In this document: piece after piece, positions 7,258-13,472 of the stretch
Layout of the letters: the number at the start of each line of letters is the position of its first letter
How positions within the stretch are numbered: the first letter of the stretch is position 1
Assembly: GCA_002707765.1 (NCBI GenBank)
Contig: PANV01000033.1
Span: 1 to 13,472 of the forward strand
From: Fidelibacterota bacterium
GTDB lineage: Bacteria > Fidelibacterota > Marinisomatia > SCGC-AAA003-L08 > D37C17
DNA: 13,472 nt
Direction: 5' to 3'
Made by a program: the position numbers and the translations under genes
Notes under the pieces: generated by a model
What the model saw: only the letters and a program-made list of their open reading frames with translations
Databases searched by the model: none
What the model was told of the DNA's origin: nothing

Positions 7258-8201
7258 ATGAAATAAAAGAACAATTAAATTTTACACTTAACGATTTAAA
7301 AATTGAAAAAAAAATTGGAGAACATTATAAAGGTAAAGTAAGAGATAATTTTCATATGGATGATAAAATTCTAATGGTAACCTCTGATAGAGTTTCTGCT
7401 TTTGACCATGTTTTAGGCACAATCCCATTTAAGGGTCAAATTTTGACAGAAATTGCTAATTTTTGGTTTGAGAAAACTAAAGATATTGTACCAAATCATA
7501 TAATTTCTTCTCCTGACCCACAAGTTTTGATTGCAAAAAAAGCAAAAACATTACCAGTTGAAATTATTATTAGGCAATACATTACAGGTAGTTTATGGAG
7601 AGAATATTCAGATGGTATAAATGGTCAATATGGTTTCGATATTGAAGATGGACTCAAGCAAAATCAAAAGTTTGATCAATGTATTATCACGCCATCAACC
7701 AAAGCTGAATATGGGCAACACGATGAACCTATATCTAGGGAGAAAATAATTTCTGAACTAGTTCCTGAGGATGTTTATTCAAAAGCTGAAGATTATGCTC
7801 TCAAGCTGTTTAAAGCTGGACAAGAATGGGCTGATAAAATGGGACTTATTTTAGTTGACACAAAGTATGAATTTGGTATGTATAATGGAGAATTGATAGT
7901 CATTGATGAAATACATACACCCGATTCAAGTAGATATTGGATTAAAGAATCATATGATGAGAATTTCAAAAAAGGTTTACCTCAAAATATGCTTGATAAA
8001 GAAAATATTAGACAATGGCTTATTGAACAAGGTTTTAAAGGAGAAGGTACACCTCCTAAACTTAGTGATGATATAAGAATTCTATTATCAGAAAAGTATA
8101 TGGAACTATACAAGAAAATTACGGGTAATGATTTTAAGCCCTTTAGTGGTGATGTCAAAAAAAGAATAATAAATAATCTGGAGAAAGCATCAATCTTATA
8201 G
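7254..8201 (+). CDS. purC: Phosphoribosylaminoimidazole-succinocarboxamide synthase (SAICAR synthetase)
   Basis: PurC joins aspartate to CAIR using ATP, forming SAICAR, the substrate of the neighbouring PurB. The 315-residue length matches the longer, yeast Ade1-like type rather than the roughly 240-residue bacterial type. Both family signatures are present, LPVEIIIRQYITGS and LVDTKYEFG, along with the nucleotide-binding KGKVRD (26-31) and SDRVSAFD (44-51). The start is GTG inside the purB stop region (GTGA overlap). No in-frame ATG lies before KGKVRD, so the GTG is well supported. The TAG stop is at 8199-8201, next to the problematic pssA start. Confidence 0.97.
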   Translation: MNEIKEQLNFTLNDLKIEKKIGEHYKGKVRDNFHMDDKILMVTSDRVSAFDHVLGTIPFKGQILTEIANFWFEKTKDIVPNHIISSPDPQVLIAKKAKTLPVEIIIRQYITGSLWREYSDGINGQYGFDIEDGLKQNQKFDQCIITPSTKAEYGQHDEPISREKIISELVPEDVYSKAEDYALKLFKAGQEWADKMGLILVDTKYEFGMYNGELIVIDEIHTPDSSRYWIKESYDENFKKGLPQNMLDKENIRQWLIEQGFKGEGTPPKLSDDIRILLSEKYMELYKKITGNDFKPFSGDVKKRIINNLEKASIL

Positions 8202-8212
8202 AAACAAATAGT

Positions 8213-9034
8213 ATAAAGGTTTTATTAAAAAAATCAATTGCGAACCTAATAACCATAATAAATTTAATTTTAGGTTTTTCATCGTTGGTATTAATTGGAT
8301 TAAGTTTATCTGGAATCAAAAATTATATTGAAATTGCTTGTATTTTAATTTTTATAGCAACATTTGTTGACGTATGTGATGGTAAAGTAGCAAGGAAATT
8401 AGGTACCTCTGGAGATTTTGGTAAACAAATAGATTCACTCGCAGATATTGTTTCATTTTGTTTGGTTCCATCATTTTTGATTTTTTATTATTCATATGAA
8501 TTGATACGTTTAGATTTGCTTAGTCTAATTTTAATTAGCTCATTACCTTTAATATTTGGTGCAATTAGACTAGCTAAATTCAATGCTTATTCTGCTCAAT
8601 CTGATGGATCACATTATTTAGGATTACCTACACCAGCAAATGCAATTTTTATTTGCTCATCTATTTTATTTTATTACCAACTTTCAAATATTCTATTAGT
8701 AGAGGGCTTATATTCAAGTTTATTTATTTTTGATTTTTTAAAAAAAATTTTCTTTAAATTTTATATTTCATCTGAAAATGTAGTCATAATTGTATGCTCC
8801 ATATCATCCTTTTTATTAGTTTCAAATATCAAATATTCAAAATTTCCTAAAGTCTCGTTTAGTAGTAATAAAGATAATATTAAAAATATTTTTGGTTTAT
8901 TAATATTTAGTGTTTTTCTTTTCATTGGAATAATTATTAAAGAATATCAAATTGTAATGTTATTTTTTATAAGTTATTATATTATTTCTGGTATCTTAAA
9001 AGCATTAATCTGTAAAATAAGTGGAGGGGTATGA
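8213..9034 (+). CDS. pssA: CDP-alcohol phosphatidyltransferase, probably CDP-diacylglycerol-serine O-phosphatidyltransferase (start uncertain)
   Basis: This integral inner-membrane enzyme likely makes phosphatidylserine from CDP-diacylglycerol and serine. The complete CDP-alcohol motif DG-x2-AR-x8-G-x3-D-x3-D is visible around 8366-8446, and the GLPTP segment later on is typical of PssA. About six to eight hydrophobic helices span the protein. The first ATG/GTG/TTG in frame is TTG at 8285. Starting there would cut off the conserved N-terminal segment ANLITIINLILGF, encoded in frame from about 8240. The frame is open from 8177 but offers only rare starts: ATC 8189 (after GGAG at 8180-8183), ATA 8198 and ATA 8213. 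I give 8213 (273 residues, natural M-K-V-L-L N-terminus) as the best guess; the sure minimum is 8285-9034. The end overlaps purS by 4 bases. Other CDP-alcohol transferases such as PgsA are less likely. Confidence 0.85.
   Translation: MKVLLKKSIANLITIINLILGFSSLVLIGLSLSGIKNYIEIACILIFIATFVDVCDGKVARKLGTSGDFGKQIDSLADIVSFCLVPSFLIFYYSYELIRLDLLSLILISSLPLIFGAIRLAKFNAYSAQSDGSHYLGLPTPANAIFICSSILFYYQLSNILLVEGLYSSLFIFDFLKKIFFKFYISSENVVIIVCSISSFLLVSNIKYSKFPKVSFSSNKDNIKNIFGLLIFSVFLFIGIIIKEYQIVMLFFISYYIISGILKALICKISGGV
9023..9027 (+). promoter_or_regulatory. Strong Shine-Dalgarno for purS
   Basis: GGAGG, within the longer GTGGAGGGG run, lies 3 bases before the purS ATG and inside the end of pssA. It is one of the few strong ribosome-binding sites in a window where most starts have none. 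It fixes the purS start and suggests that PurS can be translated well regardless of pssA coupling. Confidence 0.75.
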
Positions 9035-9276
9035 AAGCAAAGATTTATATTAAATATAAAGAGGGTATACTTGATCCTCAGGGTACAGTAACCAACAAGG
9101 CTTTAAAGTCAATTGATATTAAAGGCATAGAATCAATTGGTATTGGGAAATATATTGAAATGGAATTTGATAAAAATATATCCAAAGATGATGCAAAAAA
9201 AATTGCTGAAGAATCTTGTAAAAAAATGCTAGCAAATCCAAATACAGAAACTTACTCTTATATAATTGAGGACTAG
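9031..9276 (+). CDS. purS: Phosphoribosylformylglycinamidine synthase subunit PurS
   Basis: PurS is the small subunit of the three-part FGAM synthase (PurS, PurQ, PurL) that converts FGAR plus glutamine to FGAM; it bridges PurL and PurQ. At 81 residues it has the family's normal size. The opening beta strand, DPQGTVTNKAL and the GIGKYIEMEF segment are family hallmarks. The ATG overlaps the pssA stop (ATGA), and purQ starts 3 bases after its own stop. PurL is absent from the window and must be encoded elsewhere. Confidence 0.96.
   Translation: MKAKIYIKYKEGILDPQGTVTNKALKSIDIKGIESIGIGKYIEMEFDKNISKDDAKKIAEESCKKMLANPNTETYSYIIED
9268..9272 (+). promoter_or_regulatory. Shine-Dalgarno-like site for purQ
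   Basis: GAGGA lies 7 bases before the purQ ATG and overlaps the last codons of purS. The spacing is good and supports the chosen start. Confidence 0.55.
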
Positions 9277-9279
9277 GCT

Positions 9280-9939
9280 ATGAAATTTGCAGTAATAGTT
9301 TTTCCAGGTTCAAATTGTGATTATGATGCATATTATGCATTAAAGAATATTGGTTTTGATGTAGAATTTGTATGGCATAGAAATACAACTTCATTATCAA
9401 ATTTTGATGGAATTTTTATTCCTGGTGGATTTTCTTATGGAGATTATTTAAGGACAGGTGCCATCGCAAAGTTTTCACCTGTCATGAAATCTATTAAGGA
9501 AGAGTCAAAAAAAGGTAAAATTATCATTGGAGTTTGTAACGGATTTCAAATTCTTGTTGAATCAGAATTATTACCAGGTTCACTAATTAATAATAAGAAT
9601 ATTAAATTTTTAAGTAAACAGGTAAAATTAAGAGTAAAAACTGTTAACTCGATTTTTACTAAAAATATTAAAAAAGAGTATTTGGAAATGCCAATTGCAC
9701 ATAAACAAGGAAATTATATAGCAGATTCAGATACATTACAAACATTAAAAGATAATGATCAAATTCTATTTGAATATGATATTAATCCCAACGGGTCAAT
9801 GCTAAATATTGCAGGTATTACAAATAAAAAAAGAAATATTTTGGGTATGATGCCTCATCCAGAACGTGCTTCAAATAGTTTACTAGGTTCTGAAGATGGA
9901 AATTATATTTTTGAATCTTTAATAAAAAATTATGTATAA
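9280..9939 (+). CDS. purQ: Phosphoribosylformylglycinamidine synthase subunit PurQ (glutaminase)
   Basis: PurQ is the class I glutamine amidotransferase subunit that feeds ammonia to PurL. The 219-residue protein carries the nucleophile Cys86 in GVCNGFQIL and the His193/Glu195 pair in MMPHPERA, completing the triad. The PGSNCD start, the PGGFSYGDYLR oxyanion region and the MPIAHKQGNY segment are typical of PurQ rather than of other amidotransferases. It follows purS by 3 bases and overlaps the next small membrane-protein gene by 8 bases. Confidence 0.98.
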   Translation: MKFAVIVFPGSNCDYDAYYALKNIGFDVEFVWHRNTTSLSNFDGIFIPGGFSYGDYLRTGAIAKFSPVMKSIKEESKKGKIIIGVCNGFQILVESELLPGSLINNKNIKFLSKQVKLRVKTVNSIFTKNIKKEYLEMPIAHKQGNYIADSDTLQTLKDNDQILFEYDINPNGSMLNIAGITNKKRNILGMMPHPERASNSLLGSEDGNYIFESLIKNYV

Positions 9940-10204
9940 AAAATCTATATTTTTACTGTTATCAATTATTTTAATAGGGTGTATTATTGGTACAGCCTTA
10001 TCAATGCTGATTGGATTTATAATGCCAGATGGCGTTGTTAAAGATTTTTTCATTTTATCTCATTCATTTGGCTTTGGACATAGTCCAAACAATTGGATTA
10101 ATCTTGGACCACTTAGATTTAAATTAGGTTTGTTTTTTGATGTCAGTATCTTAAGTATTATTGGAATTTTTGTTTCTTGGTATATTTTGAGATATTTTAA
10201 GTAA
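9932..10204 (+). CDS. Small two-helix membrane protein, DUF4321-like
   Basis: This 90-residue protein has a hydrophobic N-terminal helix (about 5-31) and a C-terminal helix (about 70-86). The polar stretch between them includes INLGPLRFKLGLFFD and then SIIGIF. That layout, with a glycine-rich first helix and an LGPL-F-LGL pattern before the last helix, matches my memory of the uncharacterised DUF4321 family. No function is known to me. It starts inside the end of purQ and is followed 15 bases later by tatA, so it may be an envelope protein translated with tatA. No catalytic residues are evident. A transmembrane protein is certain; the family name is likely. Confidence 0.75.
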   Translation: MYKKSIFLLLSIILIGCIIGTALSMLIGFIMPDGVVKDFFILSHSFGFGHSPNNWINLGPLRFKLGLFFDVSILSIIGIFVSWYILRYFK

Positions 10205-10209
10205 AATTA

Positions 10210-10214
10210 AGGAG
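10210..10214 (+). promoter_or_regulatory. Shine-Dalgarno for tatA
   Basis: AGGAG sits 5 bases before the tatA ATG in the 15-base gap after the DUF4321-like gene. It is one of the best ribosome-binding sites in the window and supports the reality and start of this short gene. Confidence 0.8.
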
Positions 10215-10219
10215 AATAC

Positions 10220-10375
10220 ATGGGTATAGGACCAATGCAAATAATTATAATTCTCATTGTAATTTTGTTATTATTTGGTGGAAAAAAAATTCCAGAACTT
10301 GCTAGAGGTTTGGCGCAAGGTCTTAAAGAATTTAAAAAAGCTTCTAAAGAAGTTGAAGATGAAATTAATAAATAA
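10220..10375 (+). CDS. tatA: Sec-independent (twin-arginine) translocase subunit TatA
   Basis: TatA is the pore-forming subunit of the Tat system, which exports folded proteins across the inner membrane. This 51-residue protein starts MGIGPMQ, giving the usual Gly-Pro near the start. One membrane helix follows (about 6-19), then the FGGKKIPELARGL hinge, and an amphipathic, lysine/glutamate-rich helix ends with the stop. It is short even for TatA because it lacks the long acidic tail, but all core parts are there. A good AGGAG precedes it. TatB has a similar fold, but the FGG-K-IPELARG pattern favours TatA/TatE. tatC is not in the window. Short-gene length cutoffs would easily miss it. Confidence 0.95.
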   Translation: MGIGPMQIIIILIVILLLFGGKKIPELARGLAQGLKEFKKASKEVEDEINK

Positions 10376-10388
10376 TTTATTTTAGTTT

Positions 10389-11108
10389 ATGTCAGGTCAT
10401 AGTAAATGGTCAACAATAAAGAGAAAAAAAGGTGCTGCTGATGCTAAAAGAGGAGCTGCTTTCACTCGTCTTTCAAAAGATATAACTCTAGCAGCCAGAG
10501 AAGGAGGAGGCTCAGTAGAAATGAATCCTGCTTTGAGATTAGCGGTAAAAAAAGCTAAATCATCTAATATGCCTTCAGCAAATATTGATAGAGCCATTAA
10601 AAAAGGTACAGGTGAATTACCTGGAATCAAATACGATGATTTTGAATTTGAAGGTTACGGACCTCATTCTGTCGCCATACTTATAGAGGTTATGACCGAT
10701 AATAAAAACAGGACCTTACCTGAAATCAGAAGCATAATGGCTAAAAATGGTGGAAATTTAGGTGAATCAGGTTGCGTAAATTGGATTTTTTTAAAAAAAG
10801 CTATTTTTACAATTCAAATTGATAAAATTACTGAAGATCATTTAATGGAATTACTTGAAGATTCAAATGTAGAAGATATTATTTTTGAAGAAGGTTTTTT
10901 TGAAGTGATAGTGCCTTCTGACGATTTTAAAATTATAAGTGATATTTTTGATAAAAATAGTATCGAATACGATGGAGAAATATCTTTAGTACCTCAAAAT
11001 TTTGTAGAGTTAGAATCAAATCAGGCTGATAAGATAATAAAATTGTTAGAACTTATTGAAAATCATGAGGATGTTCAGAAAGTTCATACAAATTTTAAAA
11101 TAAATTAA
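10389..11108 (+). CDS. YebC/PmpR/TACO1-family protein
   Basis: This is a 239-residue cytosolic protein with the strongly conserved start MSGHSKWSTIKRKKGAADAK, followed by the NMPSANIDRAIKKGTG and GPHSVAILIEVMTDNKNRT segments and the NGGNLGESGCVNWIF motif. Members have been described as DNA-binding transcription regulators; the mitochondrial relative TACO1, and more recently bacterial YebC, are linked to translation of proline-rich or stalling sequences. Proximity to ruvC and ruvA is common in many bacteria, and ruvC begins 3 bases after its stop. No Shine-Dalgarno is visible. Family membership is sure; I do not choose between the two roles. Confidence 0.96.
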   Translation: MSGHSKWSTIKRKKGAADAKRGAAFTRLSKDITLAAREGGGSVEMNPALRLAVKKAKSSNMPSANIDRAIKKGTGELPGIKYDDFEFEGYGPHSVAILIEVMTDNKNRTLPEIRSIMAKNGGNLGESGCVNWIFLKKAIFTIQIDKITEDHLMELLEDSNVEDIIFEEGFFEVIVPSDDFKIISDIFDKNSIEYDGEISLVPQNFVELESNQADKIIKLLELIENHEDVQKVHTNFKIN

Positions 11109-11110
11109 TT

Positions 11111-11593
11111 ATGATTATTTTAGGTATTGATCCAGGTTTAACTAGAACTGGATACAGTATTTTATCAATAATTAAGGATAGACCGAAACTAATTGATTAT
11201 GGTGTTATTGAACCAGATAAAAATGATAATTTATCAAAAAGATTATTATCTATTTATACTGATATTAATGAATTAATTGAGATTTACAGTCCAAATATAT
11301 TATCAATAGAAGATATATTTTATGGTCGAAATGTAAAATCTGCTTTACTTCTAGGGCAAGCGAGAGGAGTTGCTTTTTTGTGTGCAGCAAAAGTTGATAT
11401 ACCTGTATATGAATTTTCAGCTAAAAAAGTAAAACAAGCTGTAACTGGAAATGGAAATGCTGATAAAACACAATTACAATATATGATAAAACAAATTTTT
11501 AAATTAGAATATCTACCTAGTCCTTTGGATGCTTCGGATGCAATAGGAATTGCTTTATGTTATATATATCAGAATAAGATAAATGAGTTATGA
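11111..11593 (+). CDS. ruvC: Crossover junction endodeoxyribonuclease RuvC
   Basis: RuvC is the Holliday-junction resolvase that nicks two opposed strands after RuvAB branch migration. The 160-residue protein has all four acidic catalytic residues: Asp7 (GIDPGL), Glu67 (SIEDIF), Asp140 and Asp143 (LDASDAIGIALC). The FYGRNVKSALLLGQARG segment is also typical. Its stop overlaps the ruvA start by 4 bases (ATGA), so the two are probably translated together. It follows yebC with a gap of two bases. Confidence 0.98.
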   Translation: MIILGIDPGLTRTGYSILSIIKDRPKLIDYGVIEPDKNDNLSKRLLSIYTDINELIEIYSPNILSIEDIFYGRNVKSALLLGQARGVAFLCAAKVDIPVYEFSAKKVKQAVTGNGNADKTQLQYMIKQIFKLEYLPSPLDASDAIGIALCYIYQNKINEL

Positions 11594-12171
11594 TTGAATA
11601 TATCAGTGGTAAATTAATCAGTAAGAATCAATCTTTAGCTATCATTGACGTAAATGGATTAGGTTACAGAGTCAATATAACTAATAATACTTTAGAAAAA
11701 TTACCCAGTCCAGAAAACTTAGTTAAGTTATTAATATTTTTCCATGTTTATGAAAACGGTCAAGAACTTTATGGATTTTTCGATGAAAAAGAAAGATTTT
11801 TATTTACAAAACTTATTACAATATCAGGTATAGGCCCCAAAACTGCTATTAATATGTTATCTGTCCTTCCACCTGAGGAATTTAGAAATAGATTAATATC
11901 AGGCGAGGTTAAATTATTAACTTCATTACCTGGAATAGGTCCCAAAACTGCTAAACGAATTATAATTGAATTAAAAGATGATTTAGGTTCATCTGATAGT
12001 TCAGAATTAGGAATTAAAGAAACTTCTAAAGTTAATGATGCATCATCTGCATTAAAGAATTTAGGTTTTTCTCCCATTTTGATTAGGGAAGCCGTTACTA
12101 AAGTTTTAAAAGATAATAAAGAATTAAGCACTGAAAAAATAATAACAGAGTCTCTTAGAATATTAAAATGA
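11590..12171 (+). CDS. ruvA: Holliday junction branch migration protein RuvA
   Basis: RuvA binds four-way junctions and loads the RuvB helicase. The 193-residue protein has an N-terminal OB-type domain (about 1-62, with GLGYRV), two helix-hairpin-helix motifs (ISGIGPKTA at 78-86 and LPGIGPKTAKR at 113-123), an acidic linker, and a small C-terminal domain III (about 147-193) that contacts RuvB. Length and order are normal. It overlaps ruvC by 4 bases and gcvT by 4 bases. ruvB is not in the window and is presumably encoded elsewhere, as in many bacteria where ruvB is unlinked. Confidence 0.98.
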   Translation: MIEYISGKLISKNQSLAIIDVNGLGYRVNITNNTLEKLPSPENLVKLLIFFHVYENGQELYGFFDEKERFLFTKLITISGIGPKTAINMLSVLPPEEFRNRLISGEVKLLTSLPGIGPKTAKRIIIELKDDLGSSDSSELGIKETSKVNDASSALKNLGFSPILIREAVTKVLKDNKELSTEKIITESLRILK

Positions 12172-13256
12172 ATTATAAGAAAACATCACTATATGAGGAA
12201 CATGAAAAGTTAAGTGCCAAAATAGTTCCATTTGCTGGTTTTTTAATGCCTGTTTCATATAAAGAAGGTTTAGTTGGTGAGTATAAAGCAGTTAGAAATT
12301 CTGTTGGCATGTTTGATGTCTCGCATATGGGTAAAATATCTTTAGAAGGTGAAAATATTTCAAAATTGCTTAATTACGTTACAGTTAATAATGTTGATAA
12401 TTTAAATGATGGTGATGCTCAATATAACATGTTCTGTGATCATGAAGGCAATGTAATAGATGATATAATAGTATACAGACATAGCAAAAATCATTTTTTT
12501 TTAATAATCAATGCATCAAATATAGATAAAGATTACGACTGGCTAATGAGTTTTAATAAGGATTTAAATCTTAAAATAAAAAATCAATCAAATGATTTTT
12601 CAATCATAGCTTTACAAGGAAAAGATAGTAGAAAAGTTATGAAAGAAATTTTTAGTATAGATTTAAAACACATACAGTTTTACACATTTGAAACTTATAA
12701 TATATTTGATAATGATGTTATTATAAGTAGAACAGGATATACTGGTGAATTAGGCTTTGAATTGATTGCTAATCATAAAGTGATTATTGAAATTTGGAAA
12801 AAATTAGTTGAAAAAAATGTACAGCCTTGTGGTTTAGCATCAAGGGATGTTCTTAGAATAGAAATGAAATATTGTTTGTATGGAAATGATTTAACTGATT
12901 CAATTAATCCTATCCAGGCAGGATTAAAATGGGTTGTAGATTTAACAAAAAAAAATTTTATTGGTAAAAAACATTTAGAAAATGAATTAGAAAATGTTAC
13001 AAAGAGATTAATTTGTTTTGAAATGGTAGAGAAATCTATTCCAAGAAAGAATTATGAAGTATATGATGATGAAGAAAAGATAGGTATTGTTAGCAGTGGG
13101 ACTTTTTCTATTTCTTTAAATAAAGGAATCGGTATGGCTTTTATAAATTCTAAAAGTTTAAATAATAAGAATATAAATATCAAAATTCGGAATAAAATGT
13201 ATAAAGCAATAGTTGTAAAACCACCATTTATAAAAAATAATTCTCTACATTCATAA
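12168..13256 (+). CDS. gcvT: Glycine cleavage system aminomethyltransferase (T protein)
   Basis: GcvT transfers the methylene group from the aminomethyl-lipoyl H protein to tetrahydrofolate and releases ammonia. The 362-residue protein has the family opening YEEHEKLSAKIVPFAGFLMP, then VGMFDVSHMG, the VIDDIIVYR segment with the catalytic-region Asp98/Asp99, SRTGYTGELGFE, and the C-terminal IGIVSSGTFS barrel domain. It fits true GcvT better than the YgfZ folate-binding relatives, which lack several of these motifs. Its ATG overlaps the ruvA stop (ATGA). gcvH and gcvP are not nearby. One-carbon units from glycine cleavage could feed purine synthesis, a loose link to the pur genes upstream. Confidence 0.96.
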   Translation: MNYKKTSLYEEHEKLSAKIVPFAGFLMPVSYKEGLVGEYKAVRNSVGMFDVSHMGKISLEGENISKLLNYVTVNNVDNLNDGDAQYNMFCDHEGNVIDDIIVYRHSKNHFFLIINASNIDKDYDWLMSFNKDLNLKIKNQSNDFSIIALQGKDSRKVMKEIFSIDLKHIQFYTFETYNIFDNDVIISRTGYTGELGFELIANHKVIIEIWKKLVEKNVQPCGLASRDVLRIEMKYCLYGNDLTDSINPIQAGLKWVVDLTKKNFIGKKHLENELENVTKRLICFEMVEKSIPRKNYEVYDDEEKIGIVSSGTFSISLNKGIGMAFINSKSLNNKNINIKIRNKMYKAIVVKPPFIKNNSLHS

Positions 13257-13257
13257 A

Positions 13258-13472
13258 ATGAAGATTTTGAAAAAAGAAATGATAGGACTTTTTTTAATGG
13301 TATTAGGCTTACTAATTAGTTTAAGTATTATTGGATATGATTATACTGAACAACCTGGTGGTTTTACTAATCCTCCTGAAAGTTGGTTAGGACATTTTGG
13401 AGTATACGTGGGTTATTATTCTCATATTCGTGGTTTGGGCTATCTATCCCTTATCTTACCTTTAACTTTATT
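13258..13472 (+). CDS. ftsK: FtsK/SpoIIIE-type DNA translocase, N-terminal membrane part (cut off by window end)
   Basis: Only 71 codons are visible. A lysine-rich start is followed by a first membrane helix (about 8-26, ending LSIIGYDY). A polar loop contains NPPESWLGHFG, and then a second helix begins (GLGYLSLILPLTL). A membrane helix ending in a Y-D/S-x-x-D-like turn, an N-x-x-G-x-x-G loop and a helix running into LP is how FtsK proteins begin. The motor domain would lie beyond the window. The ATG comes one base after the gcvT stop. The assignment rests on the membrane segment alone, so another polytopic protein cannot be excluded. Confidence 0.72.
   Translation, partial: MKILKKEMIGLFLMVLGLLISLSIIGYDYTEQPGGFTNPPESWLGHFGVYVGYYSHIRGLGYLSLILPLTL

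Noticed and set aside
10397..10630. Reverse-strand open frame opposite yebC
   Set aside because: It is fully inside a highly conserved gene and lacks a separate start context or homology.
11769..12131. Reverse-strand open frame of 120 codons opposite ruvA
   Set aside because: ruvA is clearly coding with both HhH motifs; the antisense frame has no recognisable domain.
1..13472. tRNA or rRNA genes, CRISPR arrays, insertion sequences, prophage or defence genes
   Set aside because: No cloverleaf, spaced direct repeats, transposase or inverted terminal repeats were found; nearly all of the window is accounted for by housekeeping coding sequence.

Overview
The window is very AT-rich, and every gene in it lies on the plus strand. 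The genes are packed with gaps of at most about 15 bases or with short stop/start overlaps. It reads as a chromosomal housekeeping segment of a streamlined, probably marine, Gram-negative-type bacterium. A Candidatus Marinimicrobia (SAR406) or neighbouring Bacteroidota/FCB lineage fits the low GC, the SD-poor starts, the cyclase-TolB-TPR architecture and the DUF4321/TatA pair. This placement is an inference from gene content, not a measured phylogeny.

Layout. Positions 1-138 hold a strong intrinsic terminator that closes an upstream unit, then a short AT-rich leader. At 139-4098 are two tandem paralogous class III nucleotide-cyclase-like proteins with TPR repeats and C-terminal four-cysteine zinc ribbons. 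Next come truA (tRNA pseudouridine synthase), an HtrA/Deg serine protease, then purB and purC, a CDP-alcohol phosphatidyltransferase (pssA-like), purS and purQ. They are followed by a small DUF4321-like membrane protein, a 51-residue TatA, yebC, ruvC, ruvA, gcvT and the first 71 codons of an FtsK-type DNA translocase cut off by the window end.

How the genes work together. purB, purC, purS and purQ are part of de novo IMP/AMP synthesis; purL, the partner of PurS/PurQ, is not here. ruvC and ruvA serve Holliday-junction processing without ruvB in view. TatA and HtrA belong to export and envelope quality control. No internal terminator or convincing internal promoter was seen, so much of the window may be one long transcript headed by the cyclase pair.

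The most interesting observation is the cyclase pair. The first protein has lost both metal-binding aspartates but keeps the base-recognition Lys/Asp and the transition-state Asn/Arg. The second keeps both metal aspartates but has lost the transition-state Arg. Together they could form exactly one complete active site at a heterodimer interface, like the C1/C2 arrangement of mammalian adenylyl cyclases but split over two adjacent bacterial genes. A second point is that pssA has no ATG/GTG/TTG start where its conserved N-terminus requires one.
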